Shown here: positions 54,556 through 62,565 of the stretch, piece by piece
How positions within the stretch are numbered: the first letter of the stretch is position 1
Layout of the letters: each line of letters begins with the position of its first letter
NCBI GenBank assembly: GCA_947649645.1
Contig: CANSSP010000006.1
Coordinates: forward strand, 62,001 to 126,000
Reading direction: 5' to 3'
Length of the DNA stretch: 64,000 nucleotides
Origin: an uncultured Roseburia sp.
GTDB taxonomy: Bacteria > Bacillota > Clostridia > Lachnospirales > Lachnospiraceae
Made by a program: the position numbers and the translations under genes
Notes under the pieces: generated by a model
What the model was told of the DNA's origin: nothing
Database searches by the model: none
Seen by the model: the letters and a program-made list of their open reading frames with translations, nothing else

Positions 54556-55251
54556 ATGGCGAACAGAGACGGTATTATAACAAGGGAAGAGTTAAACCTG
54601 ATTCTTCTTCTGGACAATTCATACTCGATGGTGAATGGGCGCATTGCACAGCTCAATCATGCGATCCCGACGCTTAAAAATACGTTGATGAAAATGGCGG
54701 AAGACGAATGTGTCGATATAAAATTGCGTATCATAGCGTTCAGCGACGAGGCTGTGTGGAAAGTGGGCACGGTTGAGAAGGGCGAAGAGATCGGCGCTGT
54801 GGTCTGGCAGGATCTGGACGTCGTCGGCGGGACGAGCACGCCAAAGGCGATCAGGGAGGCAAACAAGGCGCTCAGAAAGCAGTATCTCGGCGCGCATGCG
54901 CTTCATCCGGTTGTGATCCTGATCACGGACGGGTACTGCAACCCGGGAGAGCATGGGGATTATCTGGACGCGATCGGAGAGATGAAGCAGAAGCTTTCCG
55001 GAAATACGGGAAAGGAAAAGGTCACGAGAGTGGCGATCGGCGTTGAGGATTATAACAGGGACGAGCTTGTGGAGTTTGCGTCTGTCGGACTGATTGCAGA
55101 CCAGCAGCAGCCGCTGATTTTTGAGGTGGATAAAGCGATGGACCTGGGCAGCGTGATCAACTGGGTCGCAGTGAGCAGCATGTATTCCAGTATTACCGAT
55201 GACGAGGATGTGATTGACCTGGGGGACCCCGACTGGGGAGAGGACGAATGA
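54556..55251 (+). CDS. von Willebrand factor A domain protein (TerY-like)
   Basis: A 231-aa vWA protein with a complete MIDAS: LLLDNSYSM (DxSxS, Asp20), the Thr in VGGTSTP and Asp in ITDGYCN. It matches TerY of the TerY-P triad, which goes with a PP2C phosphatase and a zinc-ribbon kinase, exactly the next two genes. The acidic tail (DDEDVIDLGDPDWGEDE) may be a binding peptide. AGGAGG lies five bases before the start. Likely a metal-dependent scaffold. Confidence 0.88.
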   Translation: MANRDGIITREELNLILLLDNSYSMVNGRIAQLNHAIPTLKNTLMKMAEDECVDIKLRIIAFSDEAVWKVGTVEKGEEIGAVVWQDLDVVGGTSTPKAIREANKALRKQYLGAHALHPVVILITDGYCNPGEHGDYLDAIGEMKQKLSGNTGKEKVTRVAIGVEDYNRDELVEFASVGLIADQQQPLIFEVDKAMDLGSVINWVAVSSMYSSITDDEDVIDLGDPDWGEDE

Positions 55252-55260
55252 TAAAAATGG

Positions 55261-55297
55261 GAAAGAGGCATCAGAGATATCGGTGTCTCTTTCTTTC
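55261..55297 (+). terminator. Hairpin between the vWA and PP2C genes
   Basis: GAAAGAGGCA pairs with TGTCTCTTTC (one G-U) around a 13-base loop, followed by TTTC. Terminator-like but with a weak U tract; may reduce read-through. Confidence 0.38.
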
Positions 55298-55337
55298 ATT
55301 ATAAAAAATACCATATAGGCGGGAGGCATAAGGTGGG

Positions 55338-57092
55338 ATGGAGGATCCGGTTTTAAATCTGGAGGATTGCGGAAACGTTGACATGCCGGGCTTAGAGTGC
55401 GGCGCTTTTTACGCGAGAAAACGCGGGAGCGGTCACGTTGCGGGAAACAGGCCCTGCCAGGACTTTTGCATTGCAGGAGAGATCGCACCGGAGCTGTTTT
55501 TTGCCGCTGTGGCTGACGGGCACGGAGGGGAAGCATATACCAGAAGTGACATCGGCGCGCGTCTGGCCTGTGAGGAGACGGCGCGGCTGGCGGAGGAAAT
55601 CTGCGCGGAAATGAAAAAGAGAGGAGCAGACGAGGACGAGCTTGTCGCGGCGTTTTCAGGCCGTGCGCTGAAGGCGAAGCTGGTTGAACGCTGGCGGCAG
55701 GCGGTACTGGAAGATTATGAAGCGCACCCGGACGAGGAATGTGGCAGAAGACAGATTATACGGAAATACGGGACGACGATTTTATTTGTGGCTGTCACCA
55801 GGAATTATTATGTGCTGGGACAGCTTGGCGACGGCGCGATCCTCCTTTTTGACGGACGGGGGCACGCGCAGCTTTTCAGGCGGCATGCCGCGAAGGTGGG
55901 TTCGAAGACGAGCTCCCTGGCCTCAGAGCGGGGAATGTATGCCCTCTTTACGGATGTCTATGAAAGAAGACTTTTTGATCACGTCCTGCTTTCGACCGAC
56001 GGAATCTATGACAAACTGGATCGGGAGGATTCGTTTCTGCGGTACGCCAGAACGCTCGCGGTGCAGATACAGGAGCGGCCAAAGCATCCTTTTACGGTGG
56101 AAGGCATCGACGTGTCGACAAAGACGGGGGACGACTGTACGGTCGTGCTTGTGCACCCGCAGCCGGAGGGAGCGCAGAAGGTACATTCGCAGCAGGAAGC
56201 GGCGGAAGCGCTTTTCGGACTAAAAGAGTTGAAAAGAAGAGGGTATGAAAAAATCGTCTTTGAGCGCGTCTGCGGCGGAACGATTGTTTTATCCGCCGAA
56301 AAAGACAGTCAGATTTATGAAATTCATATCGGGGGAGGAGAACCGTCCCGGGGGGCTGAAAAGAGGGATGTGGATGTTGCGGGATGCAGACTTCTTGCGC
56401 ATGTGGATGAATGTCTGCTGCCGGACGGAAGGTGTGTATCCTTTTATCGCGTGCCCGAAGGCGCCAGGAGTTTTTATGAGCTGTATGAGAACGGGGAAAT
56501 GCTGGAGAAGCGCTATCTGTCCCGTCTTATGGATGCGGAAACGGACAGCCGTTATTCGAACGAATACTGGCTGAAAGTATTTGAAAATCTAAGAAGCCTG
56601 GAACAGTACCTGTGCGCGCGAAAAGCCGGGTGTACAAAGGATTTTGTGCGGACGCTGCGGTTGAAAGACGACGGAACGCTGTACTGCTTTGACGACGGTA
56701 TCCGGTGGGAGGGAGGAGGTCCGGACAGAGGGGATTCTGGCCGGGTAAAGGAGATGTCGGCTTTTCTGGGAAAGCTCCGGTGCGGAAAGCTGCAGTGCCC
56801 CCTGTATGAATGTATGGATCAGGGGCAGACTGTAAAATTCCTCCATCTGGGCGGGGAGAGCGCCCCGATGCTCCGCGTCACCCGCAATCCCGAAAAACAG
56901 ATTTATGGCCTTTGGAATATATCGGACCGGCCCTGGGAGATAAAATACCCGAAGGAAAGAGTGATTGAGCCCGGCGAGGTATTGCGGTTAAAGGGAAATC
57001 AGACTTTTTATGTCGCCTGTGGGGAAGAGGACGTGCTCACGGAAGCGGATCCGTCCGGTGGTTTCGTGCGCTATGAGACAGAATTGTTTTAA
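55338..57092 (+). CDS. PP2C-family Ser/Thr phosphatase with C-terminal beta-rich domain
   Basis: A 584-aa protein. Residues 20-275 are a PP2C phosphatase: GNRPCQDFC, AVADGHGGEAY, LLSTDGIYDKL and TGDDCTVVL give the metal-binding Asp set. The remaining 300 residues have no recognised family; the last 100 (from LRVTRNPEKQIYGLWN) look beta-rich, similar in tone to the tail of the kinase next door. It probably reverses the kinase activity in this TerY-P-type cassette. Confidence 0.88.
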   Translation: MEDPVLNLEDCGNVDMPGLECGAFYARKRGSGHVAGNRPCQDFCIAGEIAPELFFAAVADGHGGEAYTRSDIGARLACEETARLAEEICAEMKKRGADEDELVAAFSGRALKAKLVERWRQAVLEDYEAHPDEECGRRQIIRKYGTTILFVAVTRNYYVLGQLGDGAILLFDGRGHAQLFRRHAAKVGSKTSSLASERGMYALFTDVYERRLFDHVLLSTDGIYDKLDREDSFLRYARTLAVQIQERPKHPFTVEGIDVSTKTGDDCTVVLVHPQPEGAQKVHSQQEAAEALFGLKELKRRGYEKIVFERVCGGTIVLSAEKDSQIYEIHIGGGEPSRGAEKRDVDVAGCRLLAHVDECLLPDGRCVSFYRVPEGARSFYELYENGEMLEKRYLSRLMDAETDSRYSNEYWLKVFENLRSLEQYLCARKAGCTKDFVRTLRLKDDGTLYCFDDGIRWEGGGPDRGDSGRVKEMSAFLGKLRCGKLQCPLYECMDQGQTVKFLHLGGESAPMLRVTRNPEKQIYGLWNISDRPWEIKYPKERVIEPGEVLRLKGNQTFYVACGEEDVLTEADPSGGFVRYETELF

Positions 57093-57118
57093 TTCCGGAC
57101 AGAAAGGAAACGATACGT

Positions 57119-58462
57119 ATGAAAAAAGGCGATATCATCACGGGAGAAAACGGTGAACAGTATGTGATTGTAAAATCTCTGGGGAAGGGCGGACAGGCGA
57201 AAGTCTGGAAGGTGCAGAATGTCGGCACAAAGCAGTATTACGCGTATAAATTTTATAAACGTAACCCGTACGATATCAGAGAGAATATCGAAACGCTGAT
57301 CGGAAAAGGGCAGCTTCGGGATAAAAATGGAAATGTGCTGAACACGGCGATATTCCCGCTTTCCATTGTGGAAGGGGAAGGGGATTCTTTCGGCTATATT
57401 ATGGAACTGGTGGATCTTAAGGATTACACGACGTTAAAAAAGGCATGGGCGAGACCGGAGCTTTATCCTTCCTGCGCCGCGCTCTGCCGTATCGTTAAAA
57501 ATATGTCTTCTTTTTTTGAGGCGCTCCATTCTACGCACGGCATGTGTTATAAGGATATTAACGAGGGAAATATTTTTTTTAACCCCGTGACCGGCGACGT
57601 GAAAATTATTGACAACGACAATATCGCATATCCGGGAAAAGTCACAATCAGCGGCACCTACGGATACCGTGCTCCGGAAATCGTCCTTGGAAAAAAGCCG
57701 GACGAGAGGTCGGACAGTTTTTCGTTTGCCGTTTATATTTTCCGGCTGCTGGTCGGAGGGTATCCTTTCGAGGGGAGTTATACCAGGGAATATTGCAGAA
57801 AACATGACGTATGCGAGATCGACGTGCAGAAAGTGATCTATGGGACGGATGCGGTGTTTATCTGGAACCCGTATGACCGGCGCAATTCCATCGAAAACAG
57901 TGCCGATGAAAAATGGGAGGCGCAGGCCAGGATCTGGAAAAGGCTTCCGGCACGGATTCAGAATCTTTTTATCGATACGTTTGTCACCTATCTGCCGGAA
58001 GAAAAACGGGCGGAACGGCCATCGGACGAGGCCTGGGGGGACGCTTTCGCCGATCTTAAGACCGGGCTTTTAAAGTGCCGGGCATGCGGATGCGTCACGT
58101 TTGGCGGGAGCGGCCATTGTTTTGAGTGCGGTGCGGCTGTGCCGGTGCGGCGGCACAGCATTGTATTTAAGGTTCTGAGTGCCGGTGAACCAAAGCGGGA
58201 GACAAAGCTTTATGTGGCGGATGTTTTACAGGGCACAGAGATTTCGAAACACCTGCCCGGCGGAGATTTTTTAAAAATCCTTTACAATAAGCCGGCTGCA
58301 AAAGTCGGTATCCGGAATGTAAGCGGGCTGACGTGGTGTGTGATCGGGCGGGACAAAAGCATGACAGACTGTCCGCCGGGCAGCGTGTTTGCGGTGGAAG
58401 AAGGAATGATGATACGCATTATTCCGAAAACGGCGCAGTTAAATGTTTTGCGGGTGGAATGA
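57119..58462 (+). CDS. Ser/Thr protein kinase with zinc ribbon (TerY-P triad type)
   Basis: A 447-aa protein. The kinase domain (1-300) has the Gly loop SLGKGGQAKVWKV, Lys in YAYKFYKR, catalytic loop YKDINEGN (YKD for HRD), metal motif IDNDN (DND for DFG) and GTYGYRAPEI. A zinc ribbon follows (CRACGCVTFGGSGHCFECG, about 318-337), then a beta-rich tail of about 100 residues. The altered HRD and DFG keep both catalytic Asp, so activity is expected. It is 26 bp after the phosphatase gene. Confidence 0.88.
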   Translation: MKKGDIITGENGEQYVIVKSLGKGGQAKVWKVQNVGTKQYYAYKFYKRNPYDIRENIETLIGKGQLRDKNGNVLNTAIFPLSIVEGEGDSFGYIMELVDLKDYTTLKKAWARPELYPSCAALCRIVKNMSSFFEALHSTHGMCYKDINEGNIFFNPVTGDVKIIDNDNIAYPGKVTISGTYGYRAPEIVLGKKPDERSDSFSFAVYIFRLLVGGYPFEGSYTREYCRKHDVCEIDVQKVIYGTDAVFIWNPYDRRNSIENSADEKWEAQARIWKRLPARIQNLFIDTFVTYLPEEKRAERPSDEAWGDAFADLKTGLLKCRACGCVTFGGSGHCFECGAAVPVRRHSIVFKVLSAGEPKRETKLYVADVLQGTEISKHLPGGDFLKILYNKPAAKVGIRNVSGLTWCVIGRDKSMTDCPPGSVFAVEEGMMIRIIPKTAQLNVLRVE

Positions 58463-58476
58463 AAGCGAGGAAACGT

Positions 58477-59502
58477 ATGGATAGTCTGATGCATTATGAG
58501 GGGGTCTGCATCCGGTATGCCGCGGGAAAAAACGGGACGGCCAGAGAGAGGCGGATCGATTTTGAGAAACTGGTGGAGCTGATTTTAGAGGAGCTCGGGC
58601 AGGGAGACGGCGATATCAGGGCGTCGTCATTTCTCGCCGAGACCGACAGGGTATACGGGGCGATCCGAAAGACAGGGAAGGGAGCCGCCGTACAACTGCG
58701 CCGGAGACGGCCGAATCTGATGGATGCCTGTGAGGTGGCGGCATGTGTTTTCGGGCGTCTGCGCGGGGGAGACGACCCGGCGCCGGAGGAAGGCAGGGCG
58801 GGGGATATAAGGATGCCTCTGTTTGCCGGAAGCTGGACGGATGCCGGTTTTGAGCGTCGCCTTGCCGGTCTTCAAAAAAATATGGAGGGTATAAAAAGCT
58901 GTCTGAAAGCGAAAAACATAGGTAAGAAGGATGTAAAGGAAGATTTCGGTGTGGAAAAGGAAGATGCTCCTGCATGCGCGCGCCTTCGCGCCGAGCAGGA
59001 ATGCACGGAGCGGACGAAACTGCGCCTGGAGGCAAACCGCAGAGAGGCCGGGGAGTGGCGTAACAGTCACAGACAGCTTATCGGAACCATGTCTGCGCTG
59101 CAGGCGGATATCAGCCGGGAGTTAAAGCAGCTGATGTGCTATTCGGACAATCTGACAGAAAATTATGTCCTGCGGTTTGCGCGCTCGATGACGGAAATTT
59201 ATAATCTGATTGCGGACGGATATGCGTATCACAGACAGCGGGCAGAGCGGGCCGGAAATGGAGATTATTATAATGCGGTTCTCAATTATGAAGAGTTTAT
59301 GAGTTCGATAGCGGACGCTCTGGCGGCTTTTGGCGTGGAGGAGATTGTAAGCGCGGAGGGAATGGCTTTTGACGGGAAATTTCACGAGGTCTGCGACGGC
59401 TCCGGCGATTTTTCAGCGCATTCTGCGGTTGTAAAAAGGAGCGTACGCGCGGGTTTCCGATATAATGATATAGTACTACAAAAAGAACGTATTCAGCTAT
59501 GA
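58477..59502 (+). CDS. Coiled-coil protein of the kinase/Hsp70 cassette
   Basis: A 341-aa protein, no family recognised. Residues about 145-230 form charged helices (RLRAEQECTERTKLRLEANRREAGEWRNS) and the C-terminal part is globular. Placement just before an Hsp70 gene suggests a nucleotide exchange or co-chaperone function, as for GrpE, but the sequence does not prove this. The track start at 58333 is inside the kinase gene; ATG 58477 has GAGGAA upstream. Confidence 0.6.
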   Translation: MDSLMHYEGVCIRYAAGKNGTARERRIDFEKLVELILEELGQGDGDIRASSFLAETDRVYGAIRKTGKGAAVQLRRRRPNLMDACEVAACVFGRLRGGDDPAPEEGRAGDIRMPLFAGSWTDAGFERRLAGLQKNMEGIKSCLKAKNIGKKDVKEDFGVEKEDAPACARLRAEQECTERTKLRLEANRREAGEWRNSHRQLIGTMSALQADISRELKQLMCYSDNLTENYVLRFARSMTEIYNLIADGYAYHRQRAERAGNGDYYNAVLNYEEFMSSIADALAAFGVEEIVSAEGMAFDGKFHEVCDGSGDFSAHSAVVKRSVRAGFRYNDIVLQKERIQL

Positions 59503-59518
59503 CGCGGAGGTAATTTGC

Positions 59519-60991
59519 ATGAAACTGGGCATTGATTTTGGAACAAGTTTTTCACTGCCGGCGGCAGTATATATGGATTCGCAGGTTGTGCTGCTGCCGG
59601 GCGGGAAATATGGTATTCCGTCGGTATTTTATTATAATGACTGGGAGGGCGTCCTGGTCGGGGAGGAAGCGGAGGATGCCGGACAGGGAGACGAGGCAAA
59701 AAATTTAAAGCGGGAAGTGAAGCTGGAACTTGGCTCTTCGTTTACGGCCGACGGCAGAACCTTTTCGGCGCGTGAGATAGTGGGCTATATTCTGGCAAAG
59801 GTCGTCGATACTGCGCTTACCATCGCGAAAACAAAGCTGATCGAGGAGCCCCTGGAGGGCGTCGTTATATCGGTTCCGGCGGCGTTTGAGCACAATGAAA
59901 AAGAATTTATCCGCGCCGCCGCGGAGATTCCAAGAGAAGAAGGCGGACCGGGGCTTACCGTTTTAGGATTTATCAAGGAGCCGGTCGCGGCCGCGCTGGC
60001 ATATTTTCAGACTTCGCTGAAAGACAACACGAAGGTGCTGGTCTATGATCTCGGCGGCGGTACCTGTGACGTGGCCGTAGTGGAGGCGCGCAGTGATGTA
60101 AAAGAAAAATATGTAGTACTGGAATCCGATATGCTGCGCATCGGGGGAAAAGACTGGGACAGCAGGCTGGAGACGTATATCTTAAGAGAGCTTGAAAAAC
60201 AGACGGGATCGGTTCTCTCCACAAATAAGGCGTATAAGGAGAAAGCAAAGCGGGCGGCCATATCGGCAAAACATGCTTTCAGTGAAAAGACGGGAGATCA
60301 CTACCGCGACAAGGTGGCGGCCAAGGTTGAAGTGAACGGACGGCTGTACCGGATCCAGATCACAAAGACGCTGTTCGATGAGCTGACGGGGGAACTGCTG
60401 AGTGAGACGATACGGATGACGAAACGCCTTGTGGAAAAGGAGAGCTGCGCCGGCGTAAAGCGGCTGGTGTGCGTGGGCGGAAGTTCCAATATGCCGCAGG
60501 TTCTCGCAGGACTTGCGGAGGCATTTCCAGAGATGGAGATACAGATTTTTGAGCCGGAAAAATCGATTGCCTGCGGGGCTGCAATTTATGCGCAGAGCTG
60601 CGACATTGTGTCCGATATCGCAGCGTACTCTTATGGGATTCGTTGTTATCAGGATTATGACAAGGATCCGGTCAAAAAAATTATTGTGAATCTGATCAAA
60701 AAAGGAGACCGTCTGCCAAAGACCGGAGAGTATCATTTTTCCACGATCGAGGATGACATGGGAACGTCTTCCTTTAAAGTGTTTGAATCAGCCGTGACAG
60801 AGGACGAGTGTGAGCCGGAGGCAGTTCCGGCGGAACATATCCTGGAGGTAGTGCTCGATCTGCCCGAAGGGACGCCCAAGGGAACGTCGGTGACGGCGAA
60901 GATGACGCTGACGACCGACGGGCTGATCGAGGTGATCGCGGATGATAAAAACGGCCACATCAGCAAAGGGCGGAAAAAACTTAATTTTTAA
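59519..60991 (+). CDS. Hsp70 family chaperone-like ATPase
   Basis: A 490-aa actin-fold Hsp70. IDFGTSFS (phosphate 1), VYDLGGGTCDVAVVEA (phosphate 2) and CVGGSSNMPQVL (adenosine) are intact. After the ATPase (about 1-365) there is a short beta-type substrate domain (KGDRLPKTGEYHFSTIEDD ... DLPEGTPKGTSVTAKMTL) and no helical lid, so it is about 120 residues shorter than DnaK. It is a specialised Hsp70 tied to the signalling cassette, not the housekeeping chaperone. GGAGG lies eight bases before the start. Confidence 0.88.
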   Translation: MKLGIDFGTSFSLPAAVYMDSQVVLLPGGKYGIPSVFYYNDWEGVLVGEEAEDAGQGDEAKNLKREVKLELGSSFTADGRTFSAREIVGYILAKVVDTALTIAKTKLIEEPLEGVVISVPAAFEHNEKEFIRAAAEIPREEGGPGLTVLGFIKEPVAAALAYFQTSLKDNTKVLVYDLGGGTCDVAVVEARSDVKEKYVVLESDMLRIGGKDWDSRLETYILRELEKQTGSVLSTNKAYKEKAKRAAISAKHAFSEKTGDHYRDKVAAKVEVNGRLYRIQITKTLFDELTGELLSETIRMTKRLVEKESCAGVKRLVCVGGSSNMPQVLAGLAEAFPEMEIQIFEPEKSIACGAAIYAQSCDIVSDIAAYSYGIRCYQDYDKDPVKKIIVNLIKKGDRLPKTGEYHFSTIEDDMGTSSFKVFESAVTEDECEPEAVPAEHILEVVLDLPEGTPKGTSVTAKMTLTTDGLIEVIADDKNGHISKGRKKLNF

Positions 60992-61010
60992 AGTTCTGGC
61001 CGCTGAAAAA

Positions 61011-61039
61011 TTGTAAAAAATCACGGTTTGTGTTATAAT
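61011..61039 (+). promoter_or_regulatory. Promoter for the polyphosphate phosphotransferase gene
   Basis: TTGTAA, 17 bases, then a perfect TATAAT preceded by TG (extended -10: TGTTATAAT). Expected start about 61046, 40 bases before the CDS. This is the best fixed promoter seen in the window. Confidence 0.78.
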
Positions 61040-61085
61040 ATTTTCAGAAATGTTGGCGGAAATGTGAAGGGAGAAGGAATGACAC

Positions 61086-62555
61086 ATGCTGAGAGAATGG
61101 AGCGGAACAGAAAGACCACAGGAAGATGAGATCGCCGCACGTCTTACGGCGGCAAGAGAGAAGCTGATGCGCCAGCAGATGCAGGTAAAGGAGCAGAAGC
61201 TGCCGGTGCTGGTTCTCGTGGAAGGATGGGGAACTGCGGGCAAAGGGTTTGTCATCGGACAGACGATAAAAAATATTGATCCACGCTTTTTTAAAGTGGC
61301 GTCGATGGAGGAGCCGACGGAGGAGGAAAAGAGAAAACCTTTCCTCTGCCGCCATTTTGCCAGGATACCGGAGGCCGGAAAATTTCAGTTTCTTGATTCC
61401 GGCTGGATGGATGAGATTATCAAGGAGAGGCTGTCCGGAGGGATGGAGGAGGATGCCTACGCGATGCGTATTGAGAGTGTGAAGCGTTTTGAGCGCCAGC
61501 TTACCGACAACGGATATCTGGTGATGAAGTTTTTCCTCCATATTTCCAAAAAGGAGCAGAAAAAGCGCATTGAGAATCTTGCGGGGGCGAAAGACACCAG
61601 ATGGCGTGTCGGAAAAAACGACCAGTGGCAGAATGCGCACTATGAAAAATGCCTGGATGCGTTTGACCGCTATCTCAAAGACACGAATATGCCGTCCGCG
61701 CCCTGGTATATTATTGATGCAAAATCCAGAAAATGGGCCGAGACGCAGGTGCTTGAGATGCTGACGCAGGGAATAGAGATTGCGCTGGGGAACAGCGCGA
61801 TGGCGGTTCCGCTTCTGCAGAATGTATTTCCGCTCGCGCAGATGCCGCGTCTTTCGCAGGTCGATTTAGAGGGCACGATTGAGAGCGAGGAGTATAAGGC
61901 ACAGTTAAAGCAGCTTCAGCAGCGCCTGGGCGGGCTGCACAACCGCCTTTACCGGAAAAAGGTGCCTGTGATTATCGCTTACGAAGGCTGGGACGCTGCA
62001 GGAAAGGGAGGAAATATCAAGCGGATTACGGGGGCACTTGACCCGCGCGGTTATGAAGTGCATCCGATTGCAAGCCCGGAACCGCATGAGAAGTCGCGCC
62101 ATTATCTGTGGCGCTTCTGGACGCGTCTGCCAAAAACAGGGCATATCGCGATATTTGACCGGACCTGGTACGGCAGGGTGATGGTGGAGCGCCTGGAAGG
62201 TTTCTGCAGTGAGAACGACTGGATGCGCGCCTACAATGAGATCAACGAATTTGAAAAAGAGCTCCATGACTGGGGAGCCGTTATCATCAAGTTCTGGGTG
62301 CAGATTGACAAGGATACCCAGCTTGCGCGCTTTAACGACAGGCAGAATACGCCGGAGAAGCAGTGGAAGATTACGGACGAGGACTGGCGTAACCGTGAGA
62401 AATGGGATCAGTATGAGGAAGCAGTGGACGAGATGATCGCAAAGACAAGTACCACATATGCGCCATGGCATATCCTGGAATCTGTGGACAAAAAATATGC
62501 GCGGATTAAAGCGCTTACGATTGTGATCGAGGAGCTGGAAAAAGTGCTGGGGTAG
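61086..62555 (+). CDS. pap: Polyphosphate:AMP phosphotransferase (two-domain PPK2)
   Basis: A 489-aa protein made of two PPK2 units. Each has a Walker A-like loop, VEGWGTAGKGF near residue 45 and YEGWDAAGKGGNIKRI near 300, the second closer to consensus and followed by DRTWYGRVMVERLEGF. Two-domain (class II) enzymes phosphorylate AMP to ADP with polyphosphate. The first domain is more divergent and may be structural. Its own extended -10 promoter lies upstream. AAGGAA precedes the start by eight bases. Confidence 0.88.
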   Translation: MLREWSGTERPQEDEIAARLTAAREKLMRQQMQVKEQKLPVLVLVEGWGTAGKGFVIGQTIKNIDPRFFKVASMEEPTEEEKRKPFLCRHFARIPEAGKFQFLDSGWMDEIIKERLSGGMEEDAYAMRIESVKRFERQLTDNGYLVMKFFLHISKKEQKKRIENLAGAKDTRWRVGKNDQWQNAHYEKCLDAFDRYLKDTNMPSAPWYIIDAKSRKWAETQVLEMLTQGIEIALGNSAMAVPLLQNVFPLAQMPRLSQVDLEGTIESEEYKAQLKQLQQRLGGLHNRLYRKKVPVIIAYEGWDAAGKGGNIKRITGALDPRGYEVHPIASPEPHEKSRHYLWRFWTRLPKTGHIAIFDRTWYGRVMVERLEGFCSENDWMRAYNEINEFEKELHDWGAVIIKFWVQIDKDTQLARFNDRQNTPEKQWKITDEDWRNREKWDQYEEAVDEMIAKTSTTYAPWHILESVDKKYARIKALTIVIEELEKVLG

Positions 62556-62565
62556 AGGCAGGAAA

